This document shows positions 27,296-38,800 of a DNA stretch of 64,000 bases, one piece after another. Made by a program: the position numbers and the translations under genes. The notes beneath the pieces were generated by a model. The model was not told the DNA's origin. It worked only from the letters and a program-made list of their open reading frames with translations, and did not search any database. Position 1 is the stretch's first letter. Each line of letters begins with the position of its first letter. The stretch is from Monilinia fructicola (Eukaryota > Ascomycota > Leotiomycetes > Helotiales > Sclerotiniaceae), in assembly GCA_008692225.1 (NCBI GenBank), contig VICG01000019.1, forward strand, positions 1 to 64,000. Reading direction: 5' to 3'.

Positions 27296-27525
27296 AATCA
27301 ATCGAATAATAAATTCACCTTGAGACCAGCTGAAAGTGAAGTGGGAATGGAAAGTATTCGTAACAACATCCTCATATCATGAATCCCAATCTCAAACTTC
27401 CAACCTCATTCACGAATTCTCCAAATCGAAGCTGCTGTCGCAGTAGGTAAGGACGATGCAGAAAATAGAAGCACTCGTAGGCCCGAGGTGACTACAAGTC
27501 CTGCCCACTAGCTCTTAGCTCTGAC
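27296..27525. other. Upstream region of the protease gene
   Basis: Ordinary base composition, presumably 5'UTR and promoter of the minus-strand Ulp1-like gene. No specific element recognised. Confidence 0.4.
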
Positions 27526-27667
27526 CACTAGTCCTTTTGGAGTGCTAGTGGGCACGAAGATGCCCAATAAAGATGGCAAGTACAGAGGAGCTGGTACTTT
27601 GTATCTGCCACTAGTCTTGTTTTAGTACTAGTGGGCAAGAGGTTGCCCAATAAACCTGTCAAGTACG
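27526..27667. repeat. Tandem pair of double-hairpin units
   Basis: Two copies 82 bp apart. Each has cactagt...actagtg (first copy gctagtg) followed by a second hairpin, gggcacgaagatgccc in copy 1 and gggcaagaggttgccc in copy 2, then aataaa and caagtac. Arms are conserved while loops differ. The short minus-strand open frame across it (27770-27528) is not convincing as a protein. Confidence 0.7.
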
Positions 27668-27772
27668 AACCACACGAGCATTTGATCACGATAAGATACG
27701 ATAAGATGAGATGAGCCGAAAAAGTGGCCAGAGAGTCTGAGATAATTACATTGCTTTGTGCCTCAGGCATAA

Positions 27773-27796
27773 GATGTTGTAAAATTTTACAACATC
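27773..27796. repeat. Perfect 24-bp palindrome
   Basis: The half-site gatgttgtaaaa is followed directly by its exact reverse complement. A third half-site-like acaacatct lies 7 bp further on. It could be a dimeric binding site or the scar of an inverted duplication. Confidence 0.8.
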
Positions 27797-28199
27797 ATGT
27801 CACAACATCTCGGACAAGCATTGGATATCCACTTCTGTGGGTCCATAAAATGCAACAGGCTTGCATCGCTTGAGATGGAATTCTTCATGCTTTTGCTACA
27901 TTCCAATCGCTTTCCTTATGATCAATCTAGATGTCTATTTGAATCGAAGGATTGTTTTTTTGCTGAGAACTGAACGCTGGAATAAGTGAATGTCAATGTC
28001 GATGTCCTGGCGATTCTCTCGAATTATGAATGTTCAACCTTGAATCATATCACAAACGAACCTCCATTCGTACTTATACGACTGGTTTGTTGATTAAGGG
28101 TGATTGTGGATAAGGCTGAGGTTGACATAGCAACCGGCTACGCTCTGATTTCATAAACCAACTTTACTTTAGTCGCTTATCGATAAACAATACTCACCA
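27797..28199. other. Intergenic, nothing recognised
   Basis: Moderate base composition, no coding signal on either strand. Confidence 0.5.
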
Positions 28200-28436
28200 T
28201 GATATCGGTAATGCTCAAATGAATTGATGAACAACGCTCCGCTGGCCTGAGAAATGTTAACCTTTCAGGAAAGATTCGAGTGGAGCGAGGTATGGGGGTT
28301 TGGGGGCTTGCCCCCATTAATACAATATTGATGATGCTGGCGATCTTGATGCAAATAGCCAGCGAACATGACGCTCCGCTGACTCTCCGAGGCCCACTGC
28401 CGTCAAAGTCAGACAGACCACTTACTAGAGACATTT
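28200..28436. repeat. Dispersed repeat D, copy 1
   Basis: Made of two modules. Module B: gattcgagtggagcgaggta, then a G-rich stretch ending in GGGGGCTTGCCCCC (28302-28315, perfect 6-bp stem). Module A: gacgctccgctgactctccg followed by aggcccactgccgtcaaag (28369-28410). A partial module A also precedes B at 28233. Copies at 51966-52085 and 53420-53566 have the same modules, and module B recurs inside the mini-TIR element at 44682. The 85-codon minus-strand frame over it is a by-product. Confidence 0.75.
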
Positions 28437-30480
28437 AGCCAGTTTTCATTTTCATTTTTATAGTTTATATAATAGGCATAGTTTATGAATATGAAGATCC
28501 TATTAAAAGGCATTTAGCTATTATTCATACTTTTCAAAATTAACGAGATTATAAATGGTATAGTATTTTATACAAGCGAATAAGCTAAATTGATGTATAC
28601 CTAGGTAAACATATATCTTCAAGATTATCGCCCGTTTTGGCTATATTAGGTTAATTTGATGAAAATGAAGCTTTATTCTATATTCATCGAAATGGATGAA
28701 TATGAAATGGGTCGAAGGATTTTATAGTTGCTCTTTTGGGCCTCGTTTTAACAGTGGATCGATCGCTACTATGAATTCCCTTATTCGAAACTTTTAATAG
28801 TTACCTAAATGTCTCTACTCTATACCTATCCGCCCACTCATCCGCTTTTCCCTTCTCCCAATCCATCCACCATAGACGGATTAAATAGACGTAATTTGGG
28901 TCTCGCGGGATTTGATACGGCAAGGAAGTTGGAACATGACCTTGAGTCAAACAATATCCTGACCCAGAACATCTGTCGACATTCCTTTCTATTCCTTCCC
29001 CGATTGAATCCATATGTCTGCGAGTCTCCCAAGATATTGGCAACCACGTGATAAAGACATCAACAAACTACTGTTCGGTATTCCTATATTACCGCTTACA
29101 TCTTCATCACTCGAGATCTCTTCCACACTTCTACCAAATCTAATTACAACTATCTCCATTCACCCTTTACATGACAATAGCAAATATTTCCTTACCGCTC
29201 TTGTCTGGCGCTGTCCATCATGCAAAGAAGACGAACCAAATTAAGGGTTTATTGAAGTTGTTACCACCCTACCATACAAGCACTTACTTATCATGCCATC
29301 CCTCAGCCAATGAATTCCTAGGCGTCGATGGTTTCCAGCTCTTTCTCTGGAGATTTCTCTGCGACGAAGCGTCTCACTTTCACTCCCACTCCTCATTTCC
29401 TACTCTTTGAAGTGACTTGTTGCTCAACACGATCGGTTTGATAGGGGTTTCTTTGCTACGAGTCGTTTCACTCTCATTCTCTCTTTTCCGCATTTTTCAT
29501 TGATCGTTTGTGGCCCAACACAGTCGATACTTGTATTTCCGCAATCTCTTCTGCTTTCTACTTTTCTTAATATTCTCTTTCGAAACATTTGTTAAGTTTG
29601 CATCGTGTCCAGCTCTGAAGCTGGAACTTGTTGTGTTAAACGATCCAAACTTTCGATTTATTGATAGATGGAGAAGAAGATTACTTGCGTCTGACATTGG
29701 TTGCGAGTCGAGAGACCTGAATTTGTTGCTAATGTTCTAGTAGAACTTGCTTTCAAATCTATTGGTTGTCAGCCCAAACCATCGTTGACGAGGGTGCGCT
29801 TACTCCGATCCCTTGCCATTGTCATTTGCTGGGCGTTTGATCGGTTTGGATTTTCATTCTGAGGGGGCCATCTGTGATTCAACGAACCTCCAGACCAATT
29901 TCATAACTATCCATGGAACCCGAATCCCAGGCAAACCAGAAATGACAATCAACAAAAGTTCTTTCGTATGTTCAACATCCTGTTCAAATGCATCATTCAA
30001 TTCGGCATCTCCGGCTATCGACAGCCTCAAATGGATTTCGCTTCTTCTCTCTGACCACGAAACATTAATATTTGCCTTCATCCTGATACTATTTCTAAAG
30101 GGGGGGTGGGGGAGTGAGTAGAAGCGAGAGGTGGAATTCCTTTCGTATTGCGAGGAGAAGATGGAGTTGGAAAGAGGTAGTTGTTGGCTTCACCTCGGTG
30201 GTGACTATGACGTCTTCATAATATGTAACTTATGTTGTATTAATTTGATGTGTAGAGTTGAAGTAGTTCAGCTCTACGAAAGGAACATGAGGTGACCTAC
30301 GCCTAGTGCGTAGTCAGGTGCATATATCCACTCGTATCAACAGTAATTGTGTTTTGATTTTTAATTGATTGGTTTGTGTTGGTTTGTCTCATGTCTGTGG
30401 GGGGTTTTAAAGGGGGATGAATGGGAAGGAGTGTTTCTACGTTTACATTTACAATTCTTTACTTCTATCTTGATTGCAAC
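28437..30480. other. Gene-poor stretch of island 1 with coding-like fragments
   Basis: AT-richer at 28437-28800, then ordinary composition. Short minus-strand open frames at 29043-28801, 29697-29497 and 30081-29854 (the last with LLLIVISGLPGIRVPWIVMKL) look partly protein-like, but plus-strand frames overlap them and none has a recognised domain or good splice signals. They may be exons or remnants of a decayed gene. I do not call a CDS. Confidence 0.4.
29357..29530. repeat. Diverged ~94-bp direct duplication
   Basis: TCTCTGCGACGAAGCGTCTC at 29357 and TCTTTGCTACGAGTCGTTTC at 29451 begin two copies. Both also share a cactytcaytc-type run and a caacac(g/a)(a/g)tcg end. Divergence is about one quarter. 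Confidence 0.5.
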
Positions 30481-30484
30481 CTGA

Positions 30485-31100
30485 ATGTTTAAAGCGTTTT
30501 TGGTTTCAACAATCCATTCTCAATAATTCTTGCTATGTCCAAGCACGAAACTGTTGAGGATTCATCCACTGGACCTATCATTCCACACTTTGTTTGTGTC
30601 TCAGAATGAATGACTTCACTCGTTAACTTCCATTGCGTTTTACGAGATGTCTGGATTCATCGCGTTCAAGATATTGACGGCTCGATCCTGTGTCTTCTCG
30701 ATGAACTCCCGACACTTGTGGCCTCTGGTCGGGAAATCTTAAACCTCTGGAATCAATGCATATAACAACATATATCTATCCTCGACGACGTTGTTAGGAT
30801 CAGTGGACAAAGAAGCGGAATGTTTCTGCATTCGAGAAACTCGTCTCAAAGTTCAATGTCTTGACGGTGATTACATCTTGTTTTTTGATAGCAAAGTAAA
30901 GCGCAACTTCTTAGCGATCGAGGCGCGGCTTTTCCCAGAGAAAATAGATGATTTATTGTTCTTTTGGTGTGCAAACGGTAATTTGAAGTTAGTCCAAGCA
31001 AGCGTATGTTCAGAAAGACAAGAGATAGCGTATAATTGACAAGGAGGGTGATACATAAAGTGTAGGTATCGCGACTAATTATTTGATCGAGTAGGGAAGA
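30485..31100 (-). pseudogene. Decayed minus-strand gene, family unknown
   Basis: Read on the minus strand from about 31100, one continuous protein-like reading emerges, broken by in-frame stops and one-base shifts. Segments in order: VAIPTLYVSPSLSIIRYL; ITVCTPKEQ; IIYFLWEKPRLDR; EVALYFAIKKQDVITVKTL with NFETSFSNAETFRFFV; TDPNNVVEDRYMLLYALIPE; HKCREFIEKTQDRAVNIL; RKTQWKLTSEVIHSETQT; VDESSTVSCLDIARIIENG. At least four stops are TAA where CAA would give Gln, the change expected of RIP. Because of these stops no long open frame marks the locus. An open frame on the plus strand (30791-31039) is an antisense shadow. I do not recognise the family. Confidence 0.55.
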
Positions 31101-31129
31101 ATTAGAGAGGGACTTGAAGGATGGGACTT

Positions 31130-31645
31130 TAAGTAGGTATTTGATGGTCTATTTGGCGCTGGAGTTAGAGAGAACAGGAGGGGGTGGGTTGAGATTGGGG
31201 ATGCTGGTGGGGAGTAGAGTTTAAGGGCTGTGAATGAGAATGGGATTGGGATTGGTTTGATGATAAAGATATCGGAAAATACACTGGATTCTTTCTAGCA
31301 TTAAAAGGTAGACGGGAGAGAGGAAACGTTTTGCTGATGAGTTGATTTCGCTTCGATAGACGGATTTTAGAGGGCAAAAGGGGCAGAGGTAAAGGTAATG
31401 GAGGGAATGACGGGATGGAGGGGATGTGTCAATAGGGTCTTGATGGATAGAGAAGTAGGTGCGAGAATGAGGTGATGAAGGTATGGATGGAATAGGAAGA
31501 ACGAAGAGAATGGACGGATAGGAATGGGAATGAGTAGTTGGGGAGTAAGTGGGTGGTGGAATGAGTGGATGAGATGAGGATGTGGATGGAATGGGAGGGG
31601 AAAGAGTGGATGACTAAAGATGAATGGATGATGATTCTGATTATA
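31130..31645. other. Purine-rich low-complexity stretch
   Basis: G/A-rich on the plus strand (gatggatgg, gaatgggaatgag, gggtggtggaatgag), giving artificial Pro/Ser/His-rich open frames on the minus strand. No gene called. Confidence 0.6.
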
Positions 31646-32058
31646 CTGCGTGATGGGGCTCCGCGGGGCATATGAGAGGCTCACTGGGTGGCGGATCCGG
31701 ATTCTCCGCAAATGGGACGAATAATTTGAAATTCCAATGCGTACCCCATGAGGCAAATCCTCTGCGAAGCTCCATTCATGGGTTGGTGAATTTTTCTATG
31801 CAGTCAAATAAGAATGAATTGATGGTTATGGTCGGGTGGTTAGACGAATGGATGGATGGATTCTTTTTAACATTGTTTGTTTGTATACTCTGTTCAAAGA
31901 GTTCAAACCCGAGAAGAAACAGAAGATAAAATAAGACACGTATAAAGTCTTAACACGTATACTCTTTCTGAACGTTCCCGAGAGTACCTTCATTACCAGT
32001 ATAACCAAGACTATTTTTCTCTTTGATTATATTCAAACGCAGGCCAAAGACAAAAAGA
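31646..32058. other. Right edge of island 1
   Basis: Ordinary composition. A GC-rich piece at 31650-31780 has paired motifs (ggattctccgcaaatggga and, inverted, ccatgaggcaaatcctctgcg) that suggest an old foldback repeat. The 85-codon plus-strand frame over it is not convincing. Confidence 0.4.
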
Positions 32059-32680
32059 TAAAAGAATCCACGGGCCAACTGAACACACTGGCTGGCCAAC
32101 TGAACAGTCTAACCTAATTAGGTCGCGGCTTTCAATCTTCAACCTAAATTTCTATTATTATTCTATTATTATGATCAATATTAAATCAAATTGTAATAAT
32201 TATACTTTTTAAATAAAAACTAAAATAATCTTTATATATTATATAATTAGATTTATTACTTTTTTTTAATTATATTATTTAAAATTATATAAAAAACTTA
32301 AGATTAAAACTAATAATCTTTTTCTTAAATAAAAAATATAATATTTTTTAATTTTCTTTAAAGCTATTAAATATTATTTTAGAACATTCATATCTAAATA
32401 AAAGCTATAATTATTTAATATAATCATATATTATTTTCTATATAATCTCGTTTTTATTTAAAATTGAAATAATTTTTTATATATTATATTATATTAACTT
32501 GAATTTATTATTAATTTATTAAATTATATTATAATTGCTTTTCTTTATAAATATATAAAAATATAATTAAAAATTAAGTTTTCTTTAAATATTAAAAATC
32601 TTTATAGTTTTTTTTTAAAAGAAACTTAATCTTTTAGCTTATTCTTCTTAAAAAGAAATATATTATTTAGTACGATTTAA

Positions 32681-32827
32681 TGTAAGAAAAGAAGACAAAC
32701 GTTATTATTATGCTATGAGCTAAGGCTATATACTAATTGCTGACTAATTATACGCTAATTGTGTTGCGTAATTGATGATTACGCCGTATGTTCATGATGT
32801 GATTATCGTAGTATAATAATAATTGCA
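32681..32827 (-). mobile_element. LTR of the inserted Gypsy element (island-side copy)
   Basis: Starts TGTAAG and ends near gca. It retains GC-containing words (gcgtaattgatgattacgcc, tgttcatgatgtgattatcg). The same sequence with transitions is at 42074-about 42223, defining a terminal repeat of about 150 bp. With coding on the minus strand this is the 3' LTR. Confidence 0.7.
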
Positions 32828-35800
32828 TTTTTTAAGGAAATAAACCTATATTCTTATAGTTAATATAATAATCTATACTTTTAATATTTTAACTTATTAT
32901 AAAGCGCTATATTTTTAAAAGAAATGTAAATTAGCAATTATAAATCCTGAATTATATAAATAAACCCTACATTGTATTTCCCTAATACTATTCTATTATA
33001 CTCTTTTATTATTTACTATTATAAAATCTTTCTTCGTTTGATAATGGAGATTATATACATTTCTATTATTTTCTAGAACCATAGATTAATTCCCTTATTA
33101 TTGGATTTATTAGGGATATGAATTATTTACTTTACATAGAAGATAATAATTTTAATAAATGTTACTTTGTTCTTTTTAAAAATATGTTTTTGGTTTAGAT
33201 CTACTATTGTTAGCCTAATATCGATTTAATTAGTTTAATATTAGTCTAATAAAATCAAATATTAAAAAAGCTAGATTATCTTTAAATATAATTTAAATGT
33301 TATTTTAAATTAAAATCTAGTTTTAACAAAATTATATCTGCTTTTATATAAAAATCCTATATATTGAATTCTAATATAACACAAAATTAGTAGGGTTTGT
33401 TATATATTTTAGCTTCCTTATTGTACATATAACTTTATTCCAATATATGTATTTACATTTTATATTATATTTTTCTAATAGTAAAAAAATTTGTATATTC
33501 TATTTACGCTTAACAATAAGTATTTTATATAACTATATATTTTTTTGTATTTTTAATTATTGTTTATTAATAATCTTATAACTTTTCTTTTTATTTAGAT
33601 TAAATATTAATAATATAAATTATTCTTTTACCTATTAGCATTAATAGTATATATCCTTCCAATTTGTTAATGACTTTAGTACCCTTTTTCGTTTTTAGGG
33701 TTTCTTTTAGCATTATTATATTATTAATCATTTTTTTTATATTCCCTAATAATCAAAATTCTTTTAAATTCTTTTTTAGTAATAATTATAATTTTTATTA
33801 TATTATTCTAATTATTTTTAGTTAATCTTCAATTTCTTAAATTATAACCTTTAATAGTTAATTGGAATAAAACCAAATTTTTAATTTTATTTTATTAATA
33901 TAATATTCTTAGTTTTTGGTTATATTATATTATTGGTACTGCAATTAAAAATCTAAATTAATCTATAGAATCTTTTTATATAAAATACCTATAATTATTA
34001 AATATGTTATCTAAAAAAAACAAATGTAATTCTTTTAATAGCTTATTATATTTTATTTGCTTAAAATTATTAATAACTTTTTATATTAGCTATAATCCGG
34101 TTGTTTGAAATAAATTCTTAAATACTTTATATATTATTAATATATCGTTAAGAAATTGATTTACAATTCCTATAGCTTTTACTTTAAACCCAAACATTTA
34201 TTCTATTACTATATTAATCTCCCTTTTAAATCTAAATTAAGATTCTATATATACTTTTTTACTTATCTTAACTTTAATTTAAATATTTTATAAAAAATCT
34301 CTTTTATCCTTATTAATTAATATTGGTATATATATATTCTCTTCCACTTATTATAAAGTTAACTTTCCTAACTTTTTTTAAAAAAATAGTATTTTGCTAA
34401 TGATTTTTTAATCTTATAGATTTGTTTTTTGTTTTTATTAATCTTTTGTTTATAGATTTTTAAGTTATCTTCTAATACTTTATAACTAATATACTCAATT
34501 TATTAAAATTTTTAATACTTTATTATTCCTTTTTATTTAAATTATTATATTCTACAGAATTATTAATAAATAAATTTTTATTATTATTTATATTTATTAT
34601 TAGGAAAATAATTTTACTTTCTTTTTATAATTACTCTAAAGCTTTTTTATAATGTAATTTCATGGTTTTTAATACTTTTCGAATTCTTTTATTAATTTTT
34701 TGCTTTTTATTTATAATTATTTTTGCTATTGTATAAGCTTTTTTTTCTTTTTCAATTGTTTTAATATATACTTTGCTAGATTTGGGCATAACCTTTTATA
34801 GACTACTATGTATTAACTAATCTTTTTATTATCAAAAATTATATTATTTTTTAATTATTAATAGATTCTTTTATAATCTGCATTTTTTAATTTACTTCTA
34901 TTTTCAATTTTTTAAATTAGTAATCGAATATATTAATACTTTATATTATTATTTTAAGCTAGATTAACAGAAATTAAATTAGATTTAGTATTCAACTAAC
35001 TAAATTTGTAATAATAAAAATAAATTTAGGATTAAAAAGGTTTTTAATTCTTTTTAAGGGATTATTAAGGAATAATACCCAAATATTATAATTTTCTAAA
35101 TTGAATTTATTAGGTATAAATTTTAATAATTAAATTATTTAAAATGTTATATTAATTAATATAAATTGTATGCTAATAGTAATTTTATTGTTTTCGCTTA
35201 TATTATATAAAATTAACGTTTTAGTTATATTAAGGATTATAAAAAAGTTTTAATTCTATAAATTGAGGGTATTCTAAATTTATTATAAAATAATTAAAGA
35301 ATAAATTGTTTATTATAAAAAAATAAATCTAAAAACTTTTTAAATAAATATTAAGATTATTTTAATACAATATATTAATAATATTATCATTAATATTAAT
35401 AATAAATATATAAAACTTTTATAAAGTAAAGATGAAATATTTTCTAGTTTATTATAAAAGCAAAGGTAAGTTTTTTTTATAATATATATTTACTAAAATT
35501 AAAGTAAATAAATAATATTTACTATTTTTTTAAAAGAAAGTTTATATTAATTTAATATTGTTTTTTAGGATATCCTTTGTTATATTTGAAAGAAATTAGC
35601 ATGATTTTTAATTTTCTTTTGTATTCTTAAATAAGCTTTTTTGCATTTTTGAAAAAACTTAATGAGGAACTATTTATTCCATGTATTTCCCTGTTTTTTA
35701 TATTTTACCAAGTATTTAATAAAATTCTTACTATTGTATTTAACAATACATTTATTAATAAGTTTTTTGATTTTATATAATTTCTAAAATTTGTTATTAT

Positions 35801-38800
35801 CTTTAATTTCTACTAATTTTATATCATCAAACTTTCATTTATTAAAAGAATTTTTATCTATAAATCCCAAATACAAATAAACGAGTAAAATTATTTAATA
35901 TACTTTATAGTATAATAATAAATTAATTTTATATACTAGCTTATTAATTCGTTTTTAACATTTTTTATATATCTAAATGTTATTCTAAGATCTTTTAATT
36001 GGATTTTCTAAGAAATTAATAGTCTTTATATATCTTAAAGTAAACAATATTATTTATATTTATAATAAAGGAATAATATTTGCGATTATAGTTTTCTTTT
36101 ACTATATTTATTATAAAGTTTATAATAACTTTTATATCTCTATAATATAACTAATAAATGATTTTAGGTAAATATTTATTATCTTTTTTACTAAACAAGG
36201 TACTAATAATATTATTAAAATAGAATCCTAAAATAAATTTGTTTAACAATATTTTAATAATTATAAAAAATATATTGTTGAAAGTAGTTTATAAAGGAAT
36301 AAAAAATGTAAGCTAACTTTTTTCTAGATAATAATAAAATAATATATCTAATTACAATCTTTATTTGCTAGTTCTTTATTTTAAATTAATTGTTGATTTA
36401 TAGGTATTATATTGTTAATATTAACAATTTGGTTTATAATTTATAAAATATTTTATACTAAAATTCAAATATAAATTTTGTATTTTTATTAGAGATAATA
36501 CCTTATAATATACTTTAATTAATAATTATTAGTATACAATATAAAATATTTACCTAATTTTTTGTAATATATTTAGTATATCCCAAGATTAATATTGTTT
36601 TTTTTTAAAAACTTATAAGTAATTATTAATAAGTAATTAAAAGATTTATAATTTTTTAATTTCTATAATAAAAAACTATTGTTATTTTTGATAATATTAT
36701 TATAAAGTTTATAATGATTATATAATATAATTTAAATAAAGTTTAAATTGATTATAATTTTTCATGAAGTTTTTATTATAAAATAAAAATTAATTTTATA
36801 ATTTGGATAATATTTAATATATTTAATTAAATGTTTGATTAATTAGGGAATATAAAATTCCTTTAATTTATACTTAATTCTTTCTAAATCTATATAATAA
36901 TTTTTATTGTAAACTTTTTTAAAGATCTGTTTTACTATATTATTTAATATTACTAAATATTTTATTCCTTTAATTAAATAATATTATAATAGGCCCTTAT
37001 TAAACTAAAATAAAATTTTGCTTTTTAATAAATTATTTAGGATTAAATTATTGGATGTGATATTAAATATTCTTATGGTATACTAGAAGTGAATATTTTT
37101 GTAATATTTTTTTAATAAACTTTATTTTTATTTCTTTTATTATAAATGCTTTAATTGCTAATTAGATGTTATCTAATTTATTATCCTCTGTCATATTCTT
37201 TATACTTTGTGTAAATAGATAAAATAAAGCGTTCAAAATAATATTAACTTTATTGGAGATATAATAAAATCTTAAATTTATATTAAAATAAGTATTATAA
37301 CACTATAATAAAGTATTAATTTACTTTAATAGTATTTAAAGTTTTAAAGAAATTATTTTTATAAATTCTATATATTGTAGTATAGTTTGTAAGAATAATT
37401 ACTAGTGAATTTAATGATTAAAACATTACTTTAAATTATTTATATATATATACATTAAATATATTACTTTTAACTTTATAAAGTGATAACGCTTTTTAAT
37501 TACTTTTAATAATTTATTTAAGAATAGAATAAACTAAATGGCTATAAATACAATCTTTAAAAAATCCTTTGATATCTTAAAATCTTTCTTTAAGTAAAAT
37601 ATTATAATTCTATATCCCTATTTAAGGAATCTTTTAATCTTAACGAAGAATTATTAATTTAAATCTATATATATTAAGAATCTCTTTGTGAATAAATAAT
37701 TTTTCATTATATAAAATGTTTTAAACTCTATAAGGGTTAATTTCCAAAATATATAGTTATAAAAGCCCTTACATTTTTTCATTTATAACATTTTGCTTAT
37801 AGTTTTAAATTAATAGTTTTATTTTCTGTATTTGTAATAATTTTATTACTTTAGTGTAGTATAGAATGAATTATTTGAAATAATCTATTATTCCTAAAAA
37901 AGATTTTAAGTTACACAAATTTGCTAGGAATAGTAAATTCTTAATTATTATTATTCTCTTTGATATAATAGATAAACCAAAGCCATTTATTTTGTATCTT
38001 AAAAGAATTATTAATGGATATATACTAAAAACGATTTATTGGGTATTAAAGTAAGATTTATAATTTAAAACAATATAAAAATGTTGTAAAGATGTTACAA
38101 ATACTCTTTTGTTATTTTAAAAAAAAATTATTATATTATTAATAAAAGTTTGGGTATATTCCTTATGCGAAAAAAGTTTTTTATCCCAAACTTTTTAAAT
38201 ATAGGTTAATAAGTTTTTAAAACTTATTAATGTTACTTTAAATCTTTTTTAACTGTAATAATCAACAATAATAAACTTTTTTCTATAATCCTATTAAATT
38301 ATAAATTGATAAAAGAAGATTAATATATTAATTATAATAATAAATTAAGTATTTTTTAAAGCTTTAATAATATTAGATTGTAATAATATTAGATATATAT
38401 TAACAATTAATGTTTTTATTAATGAGGTAAAGGTTGATAATAATGTATCCCTTGCGTTTTTTTTACTATATATTATACTATAAATATAATATAATCAAAT
38501 GGTATAAATTTGGTGATCTATTTTATATAGTTTGTTTTATATAGCTTATTAAATATTGTATTAATAGAATTCTGATTTTTTTTATTAAATGGGTAGGCTA
38601 ATATTGCTACTTTTATATTTTATTAATTTTCAATAAGATTAATAAACGTTTCTTTTTTATATAAAAGATTTATAAATTCATTATTAATTTATATATTCTT
38701 AAAGTTTACTATAAATAATTTTATTTATTTAACCAACATTATATTTTTATTACAAATGTAAATTTTGTTTTATATAATAAATTCTATAATATCTATAAGT

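Noticed and set aside
28177..28434. 85-codon minus-strand open frame
   Set aside because: It translates dispersed repeat D. Similar artificial peptides arise from the copies at 52014-52223 and 53420-53566.
30791..31039. 82-codon plus-strand open frame that looks protein-like
   Set aside because: The minus strand carries a longer coherent reading through the same DNA, extending beyond it on both sides. The plus frame has no ATG at its start.
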